Notes: generated by a model from the letters alone, not told the origin. DNA of 64,000 nucleotides from Desulfomicrobium sp. ZS1 (GCF_024204645.1 NZ_CP100351.1:2356001-2420000); one strand, 5' to 3'. Shown: positions 1 to 9,525, counted from the stretch's first letter. A program made the numbers and translations.

Positions 1-1001
1 TCCAGCGCGGCCAGCGTCATCTTGTCGATGCGCAGGGCCCGGTTGAGCTGGTTTTTCTTGATGCGCTCGATGTATTCCCGGCGACCGATAATGACCCCGG
101 CCTGCGGACCGCCCAGCAGCTTGTCACCGCTGAAGGTGACCACGTCCACCCCGCTTTTCAGAACCTGCTGGACCGTGGGCTCAGGCATGAACCCGTAGGA
201 GGAGAAATCAAAAAGATTGCCGCTACCCAGATCCTCGAAGGTGGCTAGGCCCTTCTCGCGGCCCAGAGCCACCAGCTCAGGGAGCTCCACCTCCTTGTGA
301 AACCCGATGATGCGATAGTTGGAGGTGTGCACCTTCATGAGCATGGCCGTGTCCGCGCCGATGGCCTCGCTGTAGTCGCGCAGATGGGTGCGGTTGGTGG
401 CCCCGACCTCGCGCAGCACCGCCCCGCTCTTCTTCATGACCTCGGGGATGCGAAAAGACCCGCCGATCTCGACCAGCTGCCCGCGCGAGACCACGACCTC
501 GCGGCCCTTGGCCAGGGTGTCGAGGACCAGCAACACGGCGGCGGCGTTGTTGTTGACCACGAGCCCCGCCTCGGCCCCGGTCAGGCGGCAGAGCAGCTTC
601 TCGACATGGGCATAGCGGCTTCCGCGCAGGCCCGTGTCCAGATCCATCTCCAGATTGGAATAATGACGGCAGCCCTGGGCCACGGCGGCCACCGCCTCCT
701 CGGCCAGGATGGAGCGACCCAGGTTGGTGTGGATGACCACGCCCGTGGCATTGATGACCCGCCTGAAATGCGGCCGGGAACGCGCCCGTACGTATGCTCC
801 GGCCCGTGCGGCCAGGATCGCGAATGTCAGGACGCTCTCGTCCTTGACCACCCCGGCCCGGATTTCCTCGCGGCAAAGGTCCAGAAACTCGCCCACCAGA
901 TCCTTGAGCAACTGACGCGGCAGACCGGCCAGGGACCGATCCTGCTCCAGATCCTGCAGAAACCGGTCAACGGACGGAATATGTCTGAAAAGTGAAGACA
1001 C
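1..1001 (-). CDS. selA: L-seryl-tRNA(Sec) selenium transferase, 3' part outside window
   Basis: PLP enzyme that converts Ser-tRNA(Sec) to Sec-tRNA(Sec) using selenophosphate, so the organism probably makes selenoproteins. The reading frame runs from a GTG at 1001 (protein begins [14 protein letters not shown]) off the left edge, giving about 333 of the usual ~460 residues. The N-terminal SelA helical domain is followed by the PLP fold. The motif [12 protein letters not shown] places the Schiff-base lysine at about residue 294, matching the family. GTG is chosen because GGGAGG lies just upstream and the protein start matches SelA. The start lies 10 bases past the folC stop, so the two are probably co-transcribed. 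Confidence 0.93.
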   Translation of the reverse strand, partial: MSSLFRHIPSVDRFLQDLEQDRSLAGLPRQLLKDLVGEFLDLCREEIRAGVVKDESVLTFAILAARAGAYVRARSRPHFRRVINATGVVIHTNLGRSILAEEAVAAVAQGCRHYSNLEMDLDTGLRGSRYAHVEKLLCRLTGAEAGLVVNNNAAAVLLVLDTLAKGREVVVSRGQLVEIGGSFRIPEVMKKSGAVLREVGATNRTHLRDYSEAIGADTAMLMKVHTSNYRIIGFHKEVELPELVALGREKGLATFEDLGSGNLFDFSSYGFMPEPTVQQVLKSGVDVVTFSGDKLLGGPQAGVIIGRREYIERIKKNQLNRALRIDKMTLAAL

Positions 1002-1010
1002 CGGACCTCC

Positions 1011-2234
1011 CTACAAAAGCTGTTCCGGAAAAAGTTCGTAATAAGCCCCCACCAGATACAGGGAGCCGCAAAGCAGGATGGCGCCTTCCCCTTGCAGGGC
1101 GGTTTGCAGGTCCCGAACCGCCCTGGCCCCGTGACCGAAGCGTCCGGCCAGTTCCCGGGCGTCCCAGGCCCGCTCGAGCGTCAACGCGGGAATGACCACC
1201 GTATCCGCCAGAGCCCGCAGACGCTTCAGGATGACCTGATCCAGCGTCTTGTCGCGCATGGCCTGAAAGACGAGCACATTGAAATGCTCCCCGGCCGCCT
1301 CCAATGCCTCGCACAGGGCGGTCAGCCCCATGGGGTTGTGGGCGCCGTCGACCAGGATTCGTCCATGGCGGCAAAAGCGTCCGGAAAACCTCGTCACGGC
1401 AAGGACTTGTGTACACAGTGCCGCGTCAAATTGCCAGCCCCCGGCCAGGGCCAGGCGGCTCCAGGCCAGGGTGGCCAAGGCGGCGTTCCGCAGCTGATAC
1501 GGAGGATGGCCCGACAGGGACGCGGAAGTCAGAAGCATGGGCGCCTCGCCCGCCGGGATGAGAAATCCGCCAGCCGTGCGGCAGTCTTCCAGACTCCACA
1601 GCGGCCGCCCCGCCCCGGCCTGGCGAAAAATATCCGTAACGCACGCATCCTGCTCGCCTGTCACGGCCGGGCAGCGTCCCAGGGCCCCGCTCTTGTCGTG
1701 GGCGATATCCGCCAGGGTCGGTCCCAGGACATGCTCATGATCCAGCCCCACCGGAGTCATGACCGCAAGATCGGCCGAGATGGCGCAGGTGGCGTCATGG
1801 GTGCCGCCCAGCCCCGCCTCCAGCACGATCAGATCAAGGCCCTCCCGCGCAAAGATAAAGAGCGCCATGACAGTCAGCAACTCGAAATAGGTCAGCCCCA
1901 CGCCTGCGCACCTGTCCATGACCGCATTGGCGGCCTGCAGCCAGCCTGCTTCGGAGACCATGCTCCCGCGTACGCGGATGCGCTCACGCACGCTGACCAG
2001 ATGCGGCGAGTTGTACAGACCCGTGGCCAGGCCGTGGGCCCGCGCCAGGGCCTCCAGAAATCCGGAAGTGGAGCCCTTGCCATTGGTCCCGACCACATGC
2101 GCAACCGTCGCGGAACGGCGCTCAAGCCCCATGAGCCGCATGGCTTCCTGCATGCGCCCAAGGCCAAGCTGCATGGAAAAAAGTCCCAGGCTGTCCAGGT
2201 AGACTTCAAATTCGGCAAAAGAGGCGAAGGTCAT
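1011..2234 (-). CDS. folC: Folylpolyglutamate synthase / dihydrofolate synthase
   Basis: Cytoplasmic Mur-ligase-like enzyme that adds glutamate to dihydropteroate and to folates in an ATP-dependent reaction. At 407 residues it has normal family length. The P-loop GTNGKGST lies at residues 49-56. The central ATPase region contains the LEAGLGGTHDATCAI-type block, followed by VDGAHNP, which is typical of FolC. The ATG at 2234 has only a weak AGG upstream. It is upstream of selA on the same strand with a 9-base gap, suggesting one transcript. Confidence 0.93.
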   Translation of the reverse strand: MTFASFAEFEVYLDSLGLFSMQLGLGRMQEAMRLMGLERRSATVAHVVGTNGKGSTSGFLEALARAHGLATGLYNSPHLVSVRERIRVRGSMVSEAGWLQAANAVMDRCAGVGLTYFELLTVMALFIFAREGLDLIVLEAGLGGTHDATCAISADLAVMTPVGLDHEHVLGPTLADIAHDKSGALGRCPAVTGEQDACVTDIFRQAGAGRPLWSLEDCRTAGGFLIPAGEAPMLLTSASLSGHPPYQLRNAALATLAWSRLALAGGWQFDAALCTQVLAVTRFSGRFCRHGRILVDGAHNPMGLTALCEALEAAGEHFNVLVFQAMRDKTLDQVILKRLRALADTVVIPALTLERAWDARELAGRFGHGARAVRDLQTALQGEGAILLCGSLYLVGAYYELFPEQLL

Positions 2235-2422
2235 GACTGCCTAAAGGGAAAAAGATTGAAAAAGGCGCAGCCCGAAATGCGGGCGCTACGACAGGCCAAA
2301 GCCACGGGGCCAGCGATCCGGAGCAAATTCATAGTGGGTTCCAGACCCGGGAGCAATAGAAAATGACCGGGAACCGACTTGACTTTCAGCTCCGGAAAAA
2401 ATAGGGAATGCTTCCATTTTGC

Positions 2423-2499
2423 GCGCCAGTAGCTCAGGCGGATAGAGCAATTGCCTTCTAAGCAATCGGTCGGGGGTTCGAGTCCTCCCTGGCGCGCCA
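2423..2499 (+). tRNA. tRNA-Arg (anticodon TCT)
   Basis: A full cloverleaf can be drawn: acceptor GCGCCAG with CTGGCGC, D-arm GCTC/GAGC, anticodon stem ATTGC/GCAAT with loop CTTCTAA (anticodon TCT), T-arm with TTCGAGT loop, discriminator G and an encoded CCA at 2497-2499. It is followed directly by a strong terminator. It reads AGA codons. Confidence 0.97.
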
Positions 2500-2509
2500 T
2501 AACAAAAAC

Positions 2510-2545
2510 AAGGGGTTGGATGTAAAAATCCAGCCCCTTTTGTTT
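2510..2545 (+). terminator. Rho-independent terminator of tRNA-Arg
   Basis: An 11-bp perfect stem (2510-2520 with 2529-2539) around an 8-base loop is followed by TTGTTT. It lies 10 bases after the tRNA CCA. Confidence 0.85.
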
Positions 2546-2932
2546 CATCAAAAAATTCTCCCAGCGCTATTCCCAGCACCCACCCCAATTTTGCCCCAAT
2601 TTTCCGGCGACACGAACCTAGTATTCCATGCCGATCCACAGGATATAGCCTCCAGCGTAGTTTACACCCCGCCTCGTGCCTTGCAAAAAATAATTCACAG
2701 TCAATAACCTCGTTTTTTCACAAAGTTTGCCACCGGCACTGTCCGGATCCCTGTTGTTTCGCGCAAAACTTATCAATTATCTTCATATCTCATTTTTTTA
2801 TTGCATCTTGTCTGCTCATGCCTACTTTTGCTTTCCACAGAGAATCATATGCATTTCATTTCTTTGTAGAAAGTTAATTTTTTGAATACTGTACCAATTT
2901 AGTCTGATTTTTGTACCAGATTTAACGAGTCC
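2546..2932. other. Intergenic region upstream of the molybdoenzyme gene
   Basis: No convincing gene is visible. The second half is AT-rich and should carry the promoter of the gene at 2943. Two direct GTACCA repeats near its right end are listed separately. Confidence 0.6.
2891..2923 (+). promoter_or_regulatory. Direct GTACCA repeats before the molybdoenzyme gene
   Basis: GTACCA at 2891-2896 and again at 2913-2918, each followed by an AT-rich run, are spaced 22 bases apart, close to two helical turns. They lie 25-50 bases before the start codon. The spacing suits a dimeric regulator, but no known motif is recognised. Confidence 0.3.
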
Positions 2933-2942
2933 GGAGGGAACT

Positions 2943-5729
2943 ATGAAAGAGCACTCAAGAGCAGATATGGCTGTTGTCTATCGATTTTTTTCCACACTTC
3001 TACGCGATGAAGTGCCTGCAATTGCCGTGACGAGCATCGCATCCCAGGCCCTTGAAACCCGGCTCTTGTCTGAAGGCGGGAACGGCGCCCTGCACGGATC
3101 GATTCTTCGCCTCGTGACCTGTTCACGGGACAAGGCTATTTCCGACCGATATGCCGAGCTGCGCTACGAGTATGCGGACCTGTTTCTGAACGCGGGCTCA
3201 AATCCAGTTTTTCCATATGAATCTGTTCATCGCACCAAGACGCCCGTTGTGCAGCAGCAGCCCGTTTTTGATCTTCGGGCAACCTTGCGCGCTTTTGGAG
3301 TGCATGTTGATCTGGAGTTCCGTGATCTGGAGGACCATATTGCGGTGGAGCTTGATGTATGCGCCCACCTTCTGGAGAAGGGCGACATGGAGGGATATGC
3401 TTCGTTTTTCACGCAGACGCTCCTGCCATGGGCACCACAATTTTGCGAACAATTGAGTTCCTGCGCCCAGGACCCCTGGTACCAGGAGCTTGGGCATGCC
3501 TGCGGCGCTTTTTTGGATTGCGCGCGCCTGACGCTTGAAGACGCGGCCGAACCCACTCCGTGCGTGACGCTGGCAGAGGGTTTGCGCCATGCGGGCTTCC
3601 CTTTCGGGCCGAGCCTCATCAAGGCTGGAGCCATTCAGGCCTCTGAGGATCGGGAGATTCCCACCCATTGCTACACTTGCGGCGCCTTGTGCGGCATGAC
3701 CGCCAAAGTAAAAGACGGCATCCTGACCGGCGTGTCCGGATTGCAGGGAGATCCAAAGAGTGGCGGGCGGCTTTGTCCCAAGGGCGGTTCATCGCCCAAA
3801 CACATCTACAGCGCCTATCGCCTCAAGGCTCCGTTGGTCCGTGAGAACGGCCGTTTTCGCAAAGCGGGCTGGGACGAGGCTCTGGATCTTGTCGCCTCCA
3901 AGATGGCTGGTGTACCCGAAGGCAAGTTGGCCTATTTTCGCGGCAATGATTTTGCCAATTTCGTGCACGAGGCCTTTTTTGAGTATCTCGGCTGTCCCAA
4001 AGGCACGCACCGTACCATGTGCGACAATTCCAACCGTATGGCCAATGAGCACAACTTGAGCGACAAACGGCCCTGGATCAATTACGACGAGTCGGATTAC
4101 ATAATTCTCTTCGGCAACAACGAGCTGGCCACTTCATACGGTCAGCGCAAGACGGCTGCTTTCAAGAAGGCCCTGGATCGGGGCGCTAAGCTGGTCGTCT
4201 TCGATCCGCGCAAGTCCGAAACGGCGGCCAAAGCCTCGGAATGGCTGTCCATAGTTCCCGGAACCGACGGTGCTGCGGCCATGGGCATGGCTTACGTGAT
4301 CATCACCGAGGAATTGTACGACAAGGATTTCGTGTCCAGGTGGACCACCGGCTTTGAGGAGTTCCGCGCCCGCGTCACGGGCGATGAGGACAACGTGGCC
4401 CGTACGCCGCAGTGGGCCGAGGCCATCTGCGGCATCCCCGCCGAAACCCTGACCCGCATCGCCCGTGAATTCGCTTCGGCCAAAGCCAAGGGTGCGCTGT
4501 CCTGGACCGGGCTTGCGCAGACGCCAAACGCGCACTGGTCCACGGCGGCCATTCAGGCCTTGAACGGCTTGTGCGGAACGTTCGACGCCCCTGGCGGTCC
4601 GAGTCTGCCGTTCAAGCGTAAACTCGGTTCAGCTTGGCGCGACGGGCAGAAAAAGCCCGAAAAGAAGGCCGCGCCCAAAGTCGACTCCTTCCTGCTCTGG
4701 TCCGGCTGGTCCCCGGCCAAGTTCGAGGATCAGGTCCGCGACGGCAGGATAAAGGCGCTCTTTTCCTATTGGGCCGATCCGGTGCTGACCTGGGGCAACA
4801 GCGAGTCCGTGGCCCGTGGGCTTGAAATGCTTGATTTTTGCGTGACCGTTGACGCTTTTATGTGCAACACCGCGCTCTACAGCGACGTTGTGCTGCCCGA
4901 TGCGACCTGGCTTGAACAGGCTCAGGTCAAGCCGGACTGGCTTTACGAAGCGTTTTTGAGTTATTTTGCCGAGGTAGTGCCTCCCATGTACGACACCCGT
5001 CCGATGTACGGGATCATCAAGGGTCTGGCGGAGCGTATGGACGTGGCCGACGCAGCGCCGTGGCAGAATATGGAAGAGGCGTTCGCCAACCAGATGCGCG
5101 ATCTGCCATGGAACTTCGAGGAACTGCGTGAAAAGGGCTTCGTCATCACCGATGAAGCCGAGTATTACAAATACAGGAAATGGGAGAGCATCAATCCTCC
5201 CGCAGGATACGGCAGTTCCGGGTCCAGCAGGACCGGAAAATACAACTTCCTCAATCCCGTCAGTGCAGAAAAGGGCGTGGACCCTCTGCCCGACTTCAAG
5301 CCAATCGATCAGGAGCTGCGGCCGGACAGCGAGTATCCTTTTCTGTTCGGAAACATCCGCCTTCTGCAGCACGAACACTGTTCGACCTTCAACAATTTTC
5401 AACTGATGAAGCTCAAAAAGACCAATACGCTTTTGATCAACACCGCCGATGCCGCAACGCACGGTATTTCGAGCGGGGATCTCGTTCAATTGTCCTCGCC
5501 CTGGGGCGTCACGCGTATCAAGGCCGAGGTCACCGATGATATCCGTCCAGGTGTCCTGGCGGCGGCCGGAGGCTACGGTCATGTGCGCGGTCTGGAAGGC
5601 GATCCCAAATATCCCGACATGGGCGGAGTCAACGTGCCCGGCGCTCTGATGCCCACGAACTGCACTGAGTCTACGGGCGGAACTCCGCTGCTCAAGTACA
5701 TCAAGGCAAAGGTGGAGCGGGCCGCCTAG
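2943..5729 (+). CDS. TorD-like chaperone / molybdopterin oxidoreductase fusion
   Basis: A 928-residue protein with two parts. Residues ~1-225 resemble the TorD/DmsD maturation chaperone family, with the family-like block LEFRDLEDHIAVEL near residue 120. Residues ~238-925 are a molybdopterin oxidoreductase of the DMSO reductase family. The [4Fe-4S] ligands are Cys243-x2-Cys246-x3-Cys250-x27-Cys278. Cys360 in TMCDNSNR is a candidate Mo ligand. The C-terminal molydopterin dinucleotide-binding domain is complete. No twin-arginine signal or membrane segment is seen, so it should be cytoplasmic. GGAGGG precedes ATG 2943, and a strong terminator follows. No electron-transfer subunit lies beside it, so the substrate is unknown. 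Chaperone and client are usually separate genes. Confidence 0.88.
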   Translation: MKEHSRADMAVVYRFFSTLLRDEVPAIAVTSIASQALETRLLSEGGNGALHGSILRLVTCSRDKAISDRYAELRYEYADLFLNAGSNPVFPYESVHRTKTPVVQQQPVFDLRATLRAFGVHVDLEFRDLEDHIAVELDVCAHLLEKGDMEGYASFFTQTLLPWAPQFCEQLSSCAQDPWYQELGHACGAFLDCARLTLEDAAEPTPCVTLAEGLRHAGFPFGPSLIKAGAIQASEDREIPTHCYTCGALCGMTAKVKDGILTGVSGLQGDPKSGGRLCPKGGSSPKHIYSAYRLKAPLVRENGRFRKAGWDEALDLVASKMAGVPEGKLAYFRGNDFANFVHEAFFEYLGCPKGTHRTMCDNSNRMANEHNLSDKRPWINYDESDYIILFGNNELATSYGQRKTAAFKKALDRGAKLVVFDPRKSETAAKASEWLSIVPGTDGAAAMGMAYVIITEELYDKDFVSRWTTGFEEFRARVTGDEDNVARTPQWAEAICGIPAETLTRIAREFASAKAKGALSWTGLAQTPNAHWSTAAIQALNGLCGTFDAPGGPSLPFKRKLGSAWRDGQKKPEKKAAPKVDSFLLWSGWSPAKFEDQVRDGRIKALFSYWADPVLTWGNSESVARGLEMLDFCVTVDAFMCNTALYSDVVLPDATWLEQAQVKPDWLYEAFLSYFAEVVPPMYDTRPMYGIIKGLAERMDVADAAPWQNMEEAFANQMRDLPWNFEELREKGFVITDEAEYYKYRKWESINPPAGYGSSGSSRTGKYNFLNPVSAEKGVDPLPDFKPIDQELRPDSEYPFLFGNIRLLQHEHCSTFNNFQLMKLKKTNTLLINTADAATHGISSGDLVQLSSPWGVTRIKAEVTDDIRPGVLAAAGGYGHVRGLEGDPKYPDMGGVNVPGALMPTNCTESTGGTPLLKYIKAKVERAA

Positions 5730-5744
5730 AATTCTCCCCTCCCA

Positions 5745-5795
5745 AAAGGCGAAAGCCCTCGGACAGATTGGCTGTCCGGGGCTTTCGCCTTTTTA
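5745..5795 (+). terminator. Strong terminator of the molybdoenzyme gene
   Basis: A long hairpin: AAAAGGCGAAAGCCC pairs with GGGCTTTCGCCTTTT around CGGACAG/CTGTCCG, ending in a T-run. It starts 15 bases after the stop codon. Confidence 0.9.
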
Positions 5796-5939
5796 GTTGA
5801 AGAGCACGTACAGCGCCGTCCGCATCTCCGGTTAAAAATGCTCATCCTTGTCCAGGAACTCAAGTTATCGCTTCACGCCGTCACAAACCTCGGAGCCCCT
5901 GCCGATCGCCCAAAGCTTTGCGCCGTGATGCACTTTCCA

Positions 5940-6077
5940 TCAGTCTTCCTCACGCACGAAACTGATGTCGTCGAGATCAAAAAGCATGACGCTGCCGTCT
6001 TCGAAAAGACCGGAGGCAACTTGTTTTAAAAAATCCAACCAGTCATCGTATTCCCCATCCTGCGCAGCCGAACCCAT
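5940..6077 (-). CDS. Small acidic hypothetical protein (45 aa)
   Basis: A 45-residue frame beginning MGSAAQDGEYDDWLDFLKQ and ending DLDDISFVREED. It is strongly acidic, with no Cys or membrane segment. The amino-acid pattern (spaced hydrophobics, Asp/Glu-rich end) looks like a real small protein rather than chance. The start is uncertain: GAGGAG lies about 16 bases before the ATG at 6077, farther than ideal. No family is recognised. Confidence 0.4.
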   Translation of the reverse strand: MGSAAQDGEYDDWLDFLKQVASGLFEDGSVMLFDLDDISFVREED

Positions 6078-6658
6078 CCTCGCTTCAAATTTTCTCCTCG
6101 TGATTTCAGCCTACTCATTTCGCGCCACCATGCCCTTCCACGGCTGTAATTCATTTTTTTTCAAGCTCTACGAGTTCAATGCCCTTGCGGAGTTGGGAAC
6201 TGCGCAGCAACAGTCATGCACCGAGAAGTGATAGGGCGTAACGAAATGGCTCTGTGACCGAGAGCAGTACCTCCATATTATTATCCAAAAATATGTTTTA
6301 ATTGTAAATAGTTAAATGATAATTGCAAATGTACTGCTCTACTCATGTCGAAAAAATTCAGGATGTAATTGTGTATATGATTGTCGAATAAAATACTGCA
6401 TTACCCCTATTTTTGAGTCTTTATTCGATTTTTAGCTGAATAATCCCCTGCGGTGTGCTACAAAGACTACTTATGAAGAGACGGGTGACTGTAAGCATTT
6501 TTGTCTGAATAAATTATTTTGCTCGCCGGCTTGTGCTGAGATTTTGACAAAGTCCACGGGTCTGGCACTATCGGCAACCCGTGTCAGAGGGCTGCATCCG
6601 AACCATAGCGGTCGCAGTCGAAGGAAAACAACACAACATCTCAAGATATGGGAGAAAC
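6078..6658. other. AT-rich intergenic region before the glycosyltransferase
   Basis: No gene-like frame is seen. The stretch around 6280-6450 is very AT-rich. The last 100 bases return to higher G+C and include the leader of the glycosyltransferase. Confidence 0.55.
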
Positions 6659-8023
6659 ATGCGCATCCTTTTTGTACACATGAATTTTCCGGCCCAGTTC
6701 CGGAGCCTGGCCAGTTTTTTGGGACGCGATTCCCGAAACGAGGTCGTCTTCGCCACCATGAACGAAAACCCAGGGTGGGACATACCCGGGGTGCGCAAGG
6801 CCGTATTCGATCCCGACGCCACGGTGTTTCCTGAAGGGCATGGGATAAACGCAAAATTTTGGGCGGCCTCCAGCAAGGCCTCCGGGGCCTTGAAGCTGGC
6901 GGTGGAATTGCGGCGCCAAGGGTTCGTGCCGGATATCATCTGCGGGCACTCAGGCTGGGGACCGACCATGTATCTGCGCGATGTCTTTCCCGAGGCGGCC
7001 TTTGTCGGCTACTTTGAATGGTTTTACGATGCCCAGAGCGCGGACATGCGCTTTTCCGGCAGCCCGTTATCGCTTAGTTCGCGCATGGAAGTGCGATGCA
7101 ACAACATCCCCATTCTCATGGATCTGGCCAGTTGTGCCCATGGAATTTGTCCGACGCGCTGGCAATTGGAACAATTTCCTGCGGAGTTCCGATCAAAGAT
7201 TTCCGTGATCCACGACGGAGTGGATACGGATTATTTTTCTCCCGACCCAGAGGCCCGGATGGTTCTGCCCGATCTTGATCTTTCCGGCGCCACGGAAATC
7301 GTGACCTATGCCACGCGAGGAATGGAGCCTTACCGGGGTTTTCCGCAGTTTCTTGAGGCTGCCGTGGACGTGGTCAAGAAGCGGCCCGGATGTCATGTCG
7401 TCATTGGAGGCAATGACGGTTGCCATTATGGTTCTCCTCCCGAACCGGGCAAGACCTGGAAGGAGGTCCTCACCGAGCGACTGCAACCCGATCCGGAGCA
7501 CATCCATTTCGTAGGCCCACTGCCTTACAGACATTACCGCACACTGCTGCGGGCCTCGACGGCGCACGTCTACCTGACACGCCCCTTTGTCCTCTCCTGG
7601 TCGTTCCTGGAAGCGCTGTCCTGCGGCTGCCTGGTGGTGGCCTCCGACACCGAACCAGTGCGCGAAATGGCCAGCGATGGGCACAATGCCCTCTTCACGG
7701 ATATACGTTCGCCCGCCGCCATCACCGAACGAATACTGGAAGCCCTGGAGAATCGCAGCCAGCTGGACGGAGTGCGCAAACAGGCCAGACAGACCGTGCT
7801 GGAACGTTATGATGTGCGCAAGCTCCTTCCCCAGCAGCTGGAACCTGAATCCGTGAATAAGTGTTGCCAACGTTGTTGGCTCGAAATTTCAACCATATTT
7901 TTCGAAAATTCAGGCGACTTTCGACCTGAAAATTTTCAACTGAAGGACAATTGTCGCTTCGCAAGCTCCGAGAACCGACTTTTTGCAGTTTTCAGACGCA
8001 CTACTCCTAGGAATGCAGCCTAA
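6659..8023 (+). CDS. Family-4-type glycosyltransferase, C-terminus altered by IS insertion
   Basis: A GT-B fold glycosyltransferase. It starts MRILFVHMNFPAQF at ATG 6659, preceded by GGGAG; an upstream in-frame start at 6581 gives an unrelated leader. Residues ~185-395 hold the Glycos_transf_1 domain, with the nucleotide-sugar region SFLEALSCGCLVVASDTEPVRE. Normal coding ends at Glu395 (7843), where an IS element begins. Translation then runs into IS DNA for 59 extra residues to a stop at 8023. Joining the flanks restores a frame ending VLRSVTRK and TGA at 9556-9558 (403 residues). The catalytic domains are complete, so the product may still work. Substrate is unknown. Confidence 0.85.
   Translation: MRILFVHMNFPAQFRSLASFLGRDSRNEVVFATMNENPGWDIPGVRKAVFDPDATVFPEGHGINAKFWAASSKASGALKLAVELRRQGFVPDIICGHSGWGPTMYLRDVFPEAAFVGYFEWFYDAQSADMRFSGSPLSLSSRMEVRCNNIPILMDLASCAHGICPTRWQLEQFPAEFRSKISVIHDGVDTDYFSPDPEARMVLPDLDLSGATEIVTYATRGMEPYRGFPQFLEAAVDVVKKRPGCHVVIGGNDGCHYGSPPEPGKTWKEVLTERLQPDPEHIHFVGPLPYRHYRTLLRASTAHVYLTRPFVLSWSFLEALSCGCLVVASDTEPVREMASDGHNALFTDIRSPAAITERILEALENRSQLDGVRKQARQTVLERYDVRKLLPQQLEPESVNKCCQRCWLEISTIFFENSGDFRPENFQLKDNCRFASSENRLFAVFRRTTPRNAA
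7838..7843 (+). repeat. Left target-site duplication CTGGAA
   Basis: Matches 9526-9531 exactly. Removing the IS and one copy restores the glycosyltransferase reading frame through to its own stop. Confidence 0.85.
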
Positions 8024-9525
8024 TGACCATCTCGTTACGCCGTCTTGAGACGATAGAACAGGTCAGAGACCACCTTGAACCATGGCTCCGGGCAGGAGAC
8101 ATGCAGGATTACCTTGCGTGCATGGCGGGTGATCCGGGCGCAAATGCTCATCATGCTCCGCATGACCGTCTTGGTTCTTCGGCGGTTGGCTTTTTTCAGT
8201 CCCAGCATCCGAGCCACAACCAAGTCCACGGAGGCTACCCGAAGCATGTTGTAGACCAGCATGCCCAAGCGCAGGAAGGCGGCATTCACGGCAAACTTGC
8301 CCGACGGCAGGCGTTCCATGTCCATCTCGGTCTTGAATTCCCCGTGATACTGCTCGCTGGTGCCCCGCTTGCGATACAGTTTCAAAGCCTGGTCGGCATC
8401 AAATTCCAGGTTAGTCCACAATACGCAGACGCGGACCTCTGGAATCATCATGAACACACCGTCCTTGCTCAACACTTCCGTGACCTCGAAAATCTGGCGG
8501 ACCGGACTTTTCTTCTTGCCAAGCTCACGCATCACGAAGCCTCGGTAGATTCGGCCTTTTTCTCGGGACGTTGCGAAATTCTCTACTTTCTGCGCGTGCT
8601 CCTTGGCAGTAGCGAGCCAGCCGGTCACCGGTTCCCTGCGCAGATTGTGCTTGATGATGAAGCCGGTGCGCGACTGCGTGCACAGCGTCTCCAGACGCTC
8701 CTTGCTGTCAAATCCGCTGTCGGCGACCACGAGAACGTTCGCTTCCACCATGGACTTGGCGTACCCGAGGCTCTCCAGGATGAACTCATCCGTGCCCTCG
8801 CAACTGGAATGGCTCGATCCGGGACGAAGCTTGCCGTTGACCATCCAGCCGCCACCAAGATGAGCAAAGATCGGAGCGAAGCCGAATCTCTTGTCGTACG
8901 CTGCGCTGGCACCTTCCTTCTCGGTGTCGGCGTTGTCGAAAATGCTGACGTCGATATCAAGGCGCACCCAGTGCTCTTTCTTGTTGTCGTCCCTGGTCAT
9001 ATCAATGATCTCAGGCTGCATTCCGGTCTTCTTCCACAGTTCGACCGAGCAACGGGGCAACTGGGCATCCAGGTCAGTTTCCAAGGCGATCCGCTGAAAC
9101 CGTTGCCGCAAAATCTCGGCGGAAGGAACGCGTCCAAGGCCAAGGCTGGTCGCGAAAAAATCGTCGCCGTAGTATTCACGGACATGGTCGAAATCCGTTT
9201 TGCCTTGGCACATGAGGCCGACCAATGTGCGGAAAATTTCGCGCTCCTTGATCTGCGGAGCTTTTCCAGGCCCAAGACGGTCGACCAGTGTATCCAGCCC
9301 GCAAACCCTGGCCATCTCGCTAATCAGAGCCAGACCGACATGGCCAATGTTGTTTCCTTCGTTTCGTTTGATATCGGTGATGAGCATTGCAAACTCCTGT
9401 CGCACCCAATGGGTGCTAAAAATCATTCAGGAAAAGCAAGTTCAATATACCGATATCATTGATTTATTTCAAGTGTAAAATGTTTCAAAACTGTATATTC
9501 AATGCAACTTTTTCACGGATTTAGG
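7844..9525 (-). mobile_element. IS1380-family insertion sequence, 1682 bp
   Basis: The terminal inverted repeats begin CCTGAATCCGTGAA on the left (7844) and CCTAAATCCGTGAA on the right (complement from 9525), similar over about 20 bases. CCT ends are typical of IS1380/ISEcp1 relatives. The element is flanked by a 6-bp direct repeat CTGGAA (7838-7843 and 9526-9531). It holds one full transposase. The exact target duplication and intact transposase point to a fairly recent insertion. Confidence 0.9.
8035..9387 (-). CDS. IS1380-family DDE transposase
   Basis: A 450-residue transposase of the DDE group-1 type. It begins MLITDIKRNEGNN at ATG 9387, with AGGAG 6 bases upstream; a longer frame from 9426 lacks such a site. 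It contains the expected VVADSGFDS block with a catalytic Asp, and GTSEQYHGEFKTEMDMERLP near the C-terminus with the catalytic Glu region. No frameshift is visible, so it looks functional. Confidence 0.92.
   Translation of the reverse strand: MLITDIKRNEGNNIGHVGLALISEMARVCGLDTLVDRLGPGKAPQIKEREIFRTLVGLMCQGKTDFDHVREYYGDDFFATSLGLGRVPSAEILRQRFQRIALETDLDAQLPRCSVELWKKTGMQPEIIDMTRDDNKKEHWVRLDIDVSIFDNADTEKEGASAAYDKRFGFAPIFAHLGGGWMVNGKLRPGSSHSSCEGTDEFILESLGYAKSMVEANVLVVADSGFDSKERLETLCTQSRTGFIIKHNLRREPVTGWLATAKEHAQKVENFATSREKGRIYRGFVMRELGKKKSPVRQIFEVTEVLSKDGVFMMIPEVRVCVLWTNLEFDADQALKLYRKRGTSEQYHGEFKTEMDMERLPSGKFAVNAAFLRLGMLVYNMLRVASVDLVVARMLGLKKANRRRTKTVMRSMMSICARITRHARKVILHVSCPEPWFKVVSDLFYRLKTA

Noticed and set aside
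2231-2639. Minus-strand ORFs containing PGRTRTPDRLLRRQLLYPP-like sequence
   Set aside because: This is the usual false frame read across a tRNA gene (tRNA-Arg at 2423-2499).
2500-2640. tRNA-Arg 3' end as an integration (att) scar
   Set aside because: No duplicated tRNA 3' end and no integrase gene nearby; the sequence after the tRNA is explained by a terminator.
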